Part shown: positions 57,982 to 64,000 of the stretch, in pieces | How positions within the stretch are numbered: the stretch's first letter is position 1 | Layout of the letters: every line of letters begins with the position of its first letter | Source: Pelodera strongyloides | Taxonomy: Eukaryota; Nematoda; Chromadorea; Rhabditida; Rhabditidae | Direction of reading: 5' to 3' | DNA length: 64,000 bases | Assembly: GCA_036852015.1 (NCBI GenBank) | Contig: JAANDG010000470.1 | Location: forward strand, 52,342-116,341 | Notes under the pieces: model-generated | What the model was told of the DNA's origin: nothing | The model's database searches: none | What the model saw: the letters and a program-made list of their open reading frames with translations, nothing else | Translations under genes and position numbers: made by a program

Positions 57982-58546
57982 TCAAAACAAATGCTGAAAA
58001 AAGCCAACTTTAGGCGGCAGCGACTCCTCTTTCTCTGCGCTCGCACCGTCCTGTCCAACACAGGAAATGGGCAGATAATCATGTTTTTATGACGCGAATT
58101 AAAACCATATGGCTGCCTTATTTTATTTGCTTGTTTTTTTTTTCGTCAAATATACATATATGCATTAAAAAAAGTACGCAAAAAAAAAAAAAAAAAAGTG
58201 CAATAAAAATAATTAAAAACAAGAAAAGTGGAAAAATGGGGGTAAAAAAGACTCACCTCGCGGAGGCCGCCATGTCCTTTTGTTGGCTAAATCGAAAAAT
58301 ATGCATGTATGATTAACAAATAATGAAAATATTTTGGAACTACATGCGAATATTTTATATTACTTTTACTAAATTGTTAATCATGCCAGGTTTCAGAAAC
58401 ATCCTTATTAGTAGCCTCTAATCTCGCATTTAATATTTTACCAGCAATATTTTTTATTCGTATAGTTACCCCACCTGAGACCGATCCTGCTTTTCTTTCT
58501 TGGGCGGAGGTTGCTTCATGGGTGATCGACCGCCACCAAGACGCTC
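57982..58546 (-). CDS. Small three-exon candidate gene, 47 residues
   Basis: Minus-strand exons 58546-58475 (ATG at 58519), 58286-58257 and 58050-57982 (stop). All junctions are GT-AG with TTTAG or GGACAG acceptors and phase 0 throughout. The segments are MKQPPPKKEKQDRSQ, PTKGHGGLRE and DGASAEKEESLPPKVGFFQH. A TGTTTAG acceptor 27 nt before the ATG would suit trans-splicing. The charged tail followed by KVGFFQ recalls the cytosolic N-terminus of ABC transporters before helix 1, so these could be the first exons of a gene truncated by repeats; that is a weak inference. Confidence 0.4.
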
Positions 58547-58693
58547 CTAAACATGCGTAGAAGCAAAGTTGGTGTTGCTCGTGTTCACAACACCCATTAT
58601 TTAAGCTTTAAATTGTAAAAAAAAAATAAAAACAATTATTTAAGCTTTTTTTTAAATTGTAAAAAAAAATACCCAAGCAAAAACGCAAAAATA

Positions 58694-58728
58694 GCTTCCG
58701 CAGGGAGGAATACGAACACTTGACCTTC
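58694..58728 (-). pseudogene. tRNA-like 3' fragment at the array border
   Basis: Resembles the 3' half of the tRNA-like sequence at 3958-4031 (CCGCAGGGAGGAATACGAAC, then TTGACCTTCC) and touches the first satellite monomer. Confidence 0.4.
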
Positions 58729-58734
58729 CCGTTA

Positions 58735-61700
58735 CTTTTGATCTACGGTGAACTTTGCACGTCGACTTGTTTTTGACTGCTCGTCGACTTATTTTTGACG
58801 TCATAGATTCTGAATCAGAAGAGCGATCGATAATCTGTATCTGATGCATGCTTCGCTTCAGCATTGGAGTCGATTTGCATCGTTACTTTTGATCTACGGT
58901 GAACTTTGCACGTCGACTTGTTTTGACGTCATAGATTCTGAATCCGAAGCGCGATCGAGAATCTATCTCTGACGCACGCTTCGCTTCAGCATTGGAGTCG
59001 ATTTGCATCGTTACTTTTGATCTACGGTGAACTTCGCACGTCGACTTGTTTTTCACGTCATAGATTCTGAATCAGAAGCGCGATCGAGAATCTGTCTCTG
59101 ACGCACGCTTCGCTTCAGCATTGGAGTCGATTTGCATCGTTACTTTTGATCTACCGTTAACTTTGATCTACGGTGAACTTTGCACTTCGACTTGTTTTTG
59201 ACGTCATAGATTCTGAATCAGAAGCGCGATCGACAATCCGTCTGTGATGCATGCTTCTCTTCAGTATGGGAATCGATTTGCATCGTTGCTTTTGATCTAC
59301 GGTGAACGTTGCAGGTCGACTTATTTTTGACGTCATAGACTCTGAAGCAGAAGCGTGATCGAGAATCTGTCTCTCACATGCTTCGCTTCAGCATTGGAGT
59401 CAATTTGCATCGTTACTTTTGGTCTCCAGTGAATGTTGCACGTCGACTTATTTTTGACGTCATAGATTCTGAATCAGAAGAGCGATCGATAATCTGTATC
59501 TGATGCATGCTTCGCTTCAGCATTGGAGTCGATTTGCATCATTACTTTTGATCTACGGTGAACTTTGCACGTCGACTTGTTTTTGACGTCATAGATTCTG
59601 AATCAGAAGCGCGATCGAGAATCCATCTCTGACGCACGCTTCGCTTCAGCATTGGAGTCGATTTGCATCGTTACTTTTGATCTACGGTGAACTTTGCACG
59701 TTGACCTGTTTTTGACGTCATAGATTCTGAATCCGGAGCGTGTTCGAGAATCTGTCTCTGATGCATGCTTAGCTTCAGCATTGGAGTAGATTTGCATCGT
59801 TACCTTTAGATCTACGGTGAACTTTACAAGTCGACTTGTTTTTGACGTCGTAGATTCTGAATCAGAAGCGCCATCGACAATCCGTCTGTGATGCGTGCTT
59901 CTCTTCGGTATGGGAATCGATTTGCATCGTTACTTTTGGTCTACGGTGAACGTTGCAGGTCGACTTATTTTTGACGTCATAGATTCTGAAGCAGAAGCGA
60001 AGCGTGATCGAGAATCTGTCTCTCATGCATGCTTCGCTTCAGCATTGGAGTCGATTTGCATCGTTACTTTTGGTCTACAGTGAATGTTGCTCGTCGACTT
60101 ATTTTTGACGTCATAGATTCTGAATCAGAAGAGCGATCGATAATCTGTATCTGATGCATGCTTCGCTTCAGCATTGGAGTCGATTTGCATCGTTACTTTT
60201 GATCTACGGTGAACTTTGCACGTCGACTTGTTTTGACGTCATAGATTCTGAATCAGAAGCGCGATCGAGAATCTATCTCTGATGCACGCTTCGCTTCAGC
60301 ATTGGAGTCGATTTGCATCGTTACTTTTGATCTACGGTGAACTTTGCACGTCGACTTGTTTTGACGTCATAGATTCTGAATCAGAAGCGCGATCGAGAAT
60401 CTGTCTCTGATGCACGCTTCGCTTCAGCATTGGAGTCGATTTGCATCGTTACTTTTGATCTACCGTTAACTTTGATCTACGGTGAACTTTGCACGTCGAC
60501 TTGTTTTTGACGTCATAGATTCTGAATCAGAAGCGCGATCGACAATCCGTCTATGATGCATGCTTCGCTTCAGTATTGGAGTCGATTTGCACCGTTACCT
60601 TTGATCTGCGGTAAACTTTGCACTTCGACTTGTTTTTGACGTCATAGATTCTGAATCAGAAGCGCGATCGACAATCCGTCTGTGATGCATGCTTCTCTTC
60701 AGTATGGGAATCGAATTGCATCGTTGCTTTTGATCTACGGTGAACGTTGCAGGTCGACTTATTTTTGACGTCATAGACTCTGAAGCAGAAGCGTGATCGA
60801 GAATCTGTCTCTCACATGCTTCGCTTCAGCATTGGAGTCAATTTGCATCGTTACTTTTGGTCTCCAGTGAATGTTGCACGTCGACTTATTTTTGACGTCA
60901 TAGATTCTGAATCAGAAGAGCGATCGATAATCTGTATCTGATGCATGCTTCGCTTCAGCATTGGAGTCGATTTGCATCATTACTTTTGATCTACGGTGAA
61001 CTTTGCACGTCGACTTGTTTTTGACGTCATAGATTCTGAATCAGAAGCGCGATCGAGAATCCATCTCTGACGCACGCTTCGCTTCAGCATTGGAGTCGAT
61101 TTGCATCGTTACTTTTGATCTACGGTGAACTTTGCACGTTGACCTGTTTTTGACGTCATAGATTCTGAATCCGGAGCGTGTTCGAGAATCTGTCTCTGAT
61201 ACATGCTTGGCTTCAGCATTGGAGTAGATTTGCATCGTTACCTTTAGATCTACGGTGAACTTTACTAGTCGACTTGTTTTTGACGTCGTAGATTCTGAAT
61301 CAGAAGCGCGATCGACAATCCGTCTGTGATGCGTGCTTCTCTTCGGTATGGGAATCGATTTGCATCGTTACTTTTGGTCTACGGTGAACGTTGCAGGTCG
61401 ACTTATTTTTGACGTCATAGATTCTGAAGCAGAAGCGTGATCGCGAATCTGTCTCTGATGCACGCTTCGCTTCAGCATTGGAGTCGATTTGCATCGTTAC
61501 TTTTGATCTACGGTGAACTTTGCACGTCGACTTGTTTTTGACGTAATAGATTCTGAATCAGAAGCGCACCCGACAATCTGTCTCTAATACATTCTATGGT
61601 GAACTTTACAATTCGACTTGTTTTTGACGTCGTAGATTCTGAATCAGAAGCGCGATCGACAATCCGTCTGTGATGCATGCTTCTCTTCGGTATGGGAATC

Positions 61701-64000
61701 GATTGGCATCGTTACTTTTGGTCTACGGTGAACGTTGCAGGTCGACTTATTTTTGACGTCATAGCTTCTGAAGCAGAAGCGTGATCGAGAATATGTCTCT
61801 CATGCATGCTTCGCTTCAGCATTGGAGTCGATTTGCATCGTTACTTTTGTTCTACAGTGAATGTTGCACGTCTACTTATTTTTGACGTCATAGATTCTGA
61901 ATCACAAGAGCGATCGATAATCTGTATCTGATGCATGGTTCGCTTCAGCATTGGAGTCGATTTGCATCGTTACTTTTGATCTAGGGTGAACTTTGCACGT
62001 CGACTTGTTTTTGACGTCATAGATTCTGAATCAGAAGCGCGATCGACAATCCGTCTGTGATGCATGCTTCTCTTCAGTATGGGAATCGATTTGCATCGTT
62101 ACTTTTGTACTACAGTGAATGTTGCACTTCGACTTATTTTTGACGTCATAGACTCTGAAGCAGAAGCGTGATCGAGAATCTGTCTCTCACATGCTTCGCT
62201 TCAGCATTGGAGTCAATTTGCATCGTTACTTTTGGTCTCCAGTGAATGTTGCACGTCGACTTATTTTTGACGTCATAGATTCTGAATCAGAAGAGCGATC
62301 GATAATCTGTATCTGATGCATGCTTCGCTTCAGCATTGGAGTCGATTTGCATCATTACTTTTGATCTACGGTGAACTTTGCACGTCGACTTGTTTTTGAC
62401 GTCATAGATTCTGAATCAGAAGCGCGATCGAGAATCCATCTCTGACGCACGCTTCGCTTCAGCATTGGAGTCGATTTGCATCGTTACTTTTGATCTACGG
62501 TGAACTTTGCACGTTGACCTGTTTTTGACGTCATAGATTCTGAATCCGGAGCGTGTTCGAGAATCTGTCTCTGATGCATGCTTAGCTTCAGCATTGGAGT
62601 AGATAGATTGCATCGTTACCTTTAGATCTACGGTGAACTTTATAAGTCGACTTGTTTTTGACGTCGTAGATTCTGAATCAGAAGCGCGATCGACAATCCG
62701 TCTGTGATGCGTGCTTCTCTTCGGTATGGGAATCGATTTGCATCGTTACTTTTGGTCTACGGTGAACGTTGCAGGTCGACTTATTTTTGACGTCATAGAT
62801 TCTGAAGCAGAAGCGTGATCGAGAATCTGTCTCTCATGCATGCTTCGCTTCAGCATTGGAGTCGATTTGCATCGTTTTTTGGTCTACAGTGAATGTTGCT
62901 CGTCGACTTATTTTTGACGTCATAGATTCTGAATCAGAAGAGCGATCGATAATCTGTATCTGATGCATGCTTCGCTTCAGCATTGGAGTCGATTTGCATC
63001 GTTACTTTTGTTCTACATTGAATGTTGCACGTCTACTTATTTTTGACGTCATAGATTCTGAATCACAAGAGCGATCGATAATCTGTATCTGATGCATGGT
63101 TCGCTTCAGCATTGGAGTCGATTTGCATCGTTACTTTTGATCTAGGGTGAACTTTGCACGTCGATTTGTTTTTGACGTCATAGATTCTGAATCAGAAGCG
63201 CGATCGACAATCCGTCTGTGATGCATGCTTCTCTTCAGTATGGGAATCGATTTGCATCGTTACTTTTGTACTACAGTGAATGTTGCACTTCGACTTATTT
63301 TTGACGTCATAGACTCTGAAGCAGAAGCGTGATCGAGAATCTGTCTCTCACATGCTTCGCTTCAGCATTGGAGTCAATTTGCATCGTTACTTTTGGTCTC
63401 CAGTGAATGTTGCACGTCGACTTATTTTTGACGTCATAGATTCTGAATCAGAAGAGCGATCGATAATCTGTATCTGATGCATGCTTCGCTTCAGCATTGG
63501 AGTCGATTTGCATCATTACTTTTGATCTACGGTGAACTTTGCACGTCGACTTGTTTTTGACGTCATAGATTCTGAATCAGAAGCGCGATCGAGAATCCAT
63601 CTCTGACGCACGCTTCGCTTCAGCATTGGAGTCGATTTGCATCGTTACTTTTGATCTACGGTGAACTTTGCACGTTGACCTGTTTTTGACGTCATAGATT
63701 CTGAATCCGGAGCGTGTTCGAGAATCTGTCTCTGATGCATGCTTAGCTTCAGCATTGGAGTAGATTTGCATCGTTACCTTTAGATCTACGGTGAACTTTA
63801 CAAGTCGACTTGTTTTTGACGTCGTAGATTCTGAATCAGAAGCGCGATCGACAATCCGTCTGTGATGCATGCTTCTCTTCGGTATGGGAATCGATTTGCA
63901 TCGTTACTTTTGGTCTACGGTGAACGTTGCAGGTCGACTTATTTTTGACGTCATAGATTCTGAAGCAGAAGCGTGATCGAGAATCTGTCTCTCATGCATG
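58735..64000 (+). repeat. 129-bp satellite array, about 40 monomers, runs off the window
   Basis: The monomer runs from GATTTGCATCGTTACTTTTG through CGTCGACTTGTTTTTGACGTC and GAATCAGAAGCGCGATCGA to GCTTCGCTTCAGCATTGGAG. Distinct monomer variants recur in the same order at spacings of about 1,440, 1,375 and 1,160 bp, so there is a higher-order unit of roughly 9-11 monomers. The palindrome TGACGTCA is in nearly every monomer. Because 129 is 43 codons, one minus-strand frame (EAKHASETDSRSR) stays open across neighbouring monomers until an indel; not considered coding. Confidence 0.95.

Noticed and set aside
59603..63870. Recurrent 64-97-codon frames (EAKHASETDSRTR)
   Set aside because: Produced by the 43-codon length of the satellite monomer; broken by indels at monomer level and lacking any gene context.

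Overview
The window looks like invertebrate, most likely nematode, nuclear DNA. The evidence is AT-rich sequence, mostly short introns ending in TTTTCAG, TTTTTAG or ATTTAG, a probable trans-splice acceptor 16 nt before the start codon of the one well-conserved gene, and many palindromic TTAA-site elements. The species cannot be named from sequence alone. Gene density is low and transposable elements dominate.

Layout. 1-12.8 kb: TTAA and other non-autonomous elements, microsatellites, an inverted arm of a 129-bp satellite with a hAT-type MITE inserted in it, and large fold-back elements. 12.9-18.3 kb, minus strand: a broken three-part gene cluster. It holds an unrecognised spliced gene whose exon was split by an RTE-type non-LTR retrotransposon, an ORF with one internal UGA, and a Polinton/Maverick-type DNA polymerase B pseudogene with three frame breaks. 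18.3-20.4 kb: a decayed BEL/Pao-type gag.

21.75-28.82 kb is the most interesting part. A 6.7-kb insert (21934-28639) lies between perfect 182-bp direct repeats. It carries two divergent genes. One, minus strand, is a Penelope-like reverse transcriptase with an N-terminal GIY-YIG endonuclease (Hydra/Naiad-type domain order). The other, plus strand, is a complete five-exon gene for a 231-residue protein whose layout matches the RRM-like ORF1 proteins of LINEs. A GC-rich 24-bp minisatellite lies between their 5' ends. About 200-290 nt downstream of the RT stop codon, on the RT strand, every hammerhead ribozyme core segment is present with exact adjacency but in a non-canonical strand order. The insert landed in codon 7 of a host Thr/Glu-rich gene (28802-30194), and the long duplication left that gene with an intact 5' end.

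32.2-36.9 kb: a complete 15-exon TMEM144-family membrane protein gene (503 residues, minus strand; all splice phases agree) with an unusual GGTTM-repeat plus RS/KK-rich loop. 37-58 kb: mostly MITEs (several TTAA families, a second CTACCCC-rich element, a second hAT-type MITE), a tRNA-derived SINE, tRNA-like remnants, a near-intact tRNA-Glu with a shortened anticodon loop, and a small three-exon candidate gene. 58.7-64.0 kb: an uninterrupted 129-bp satellite array with higher-order structure and a TGACGTCA site in nearly every monomer; it runs off the window end.
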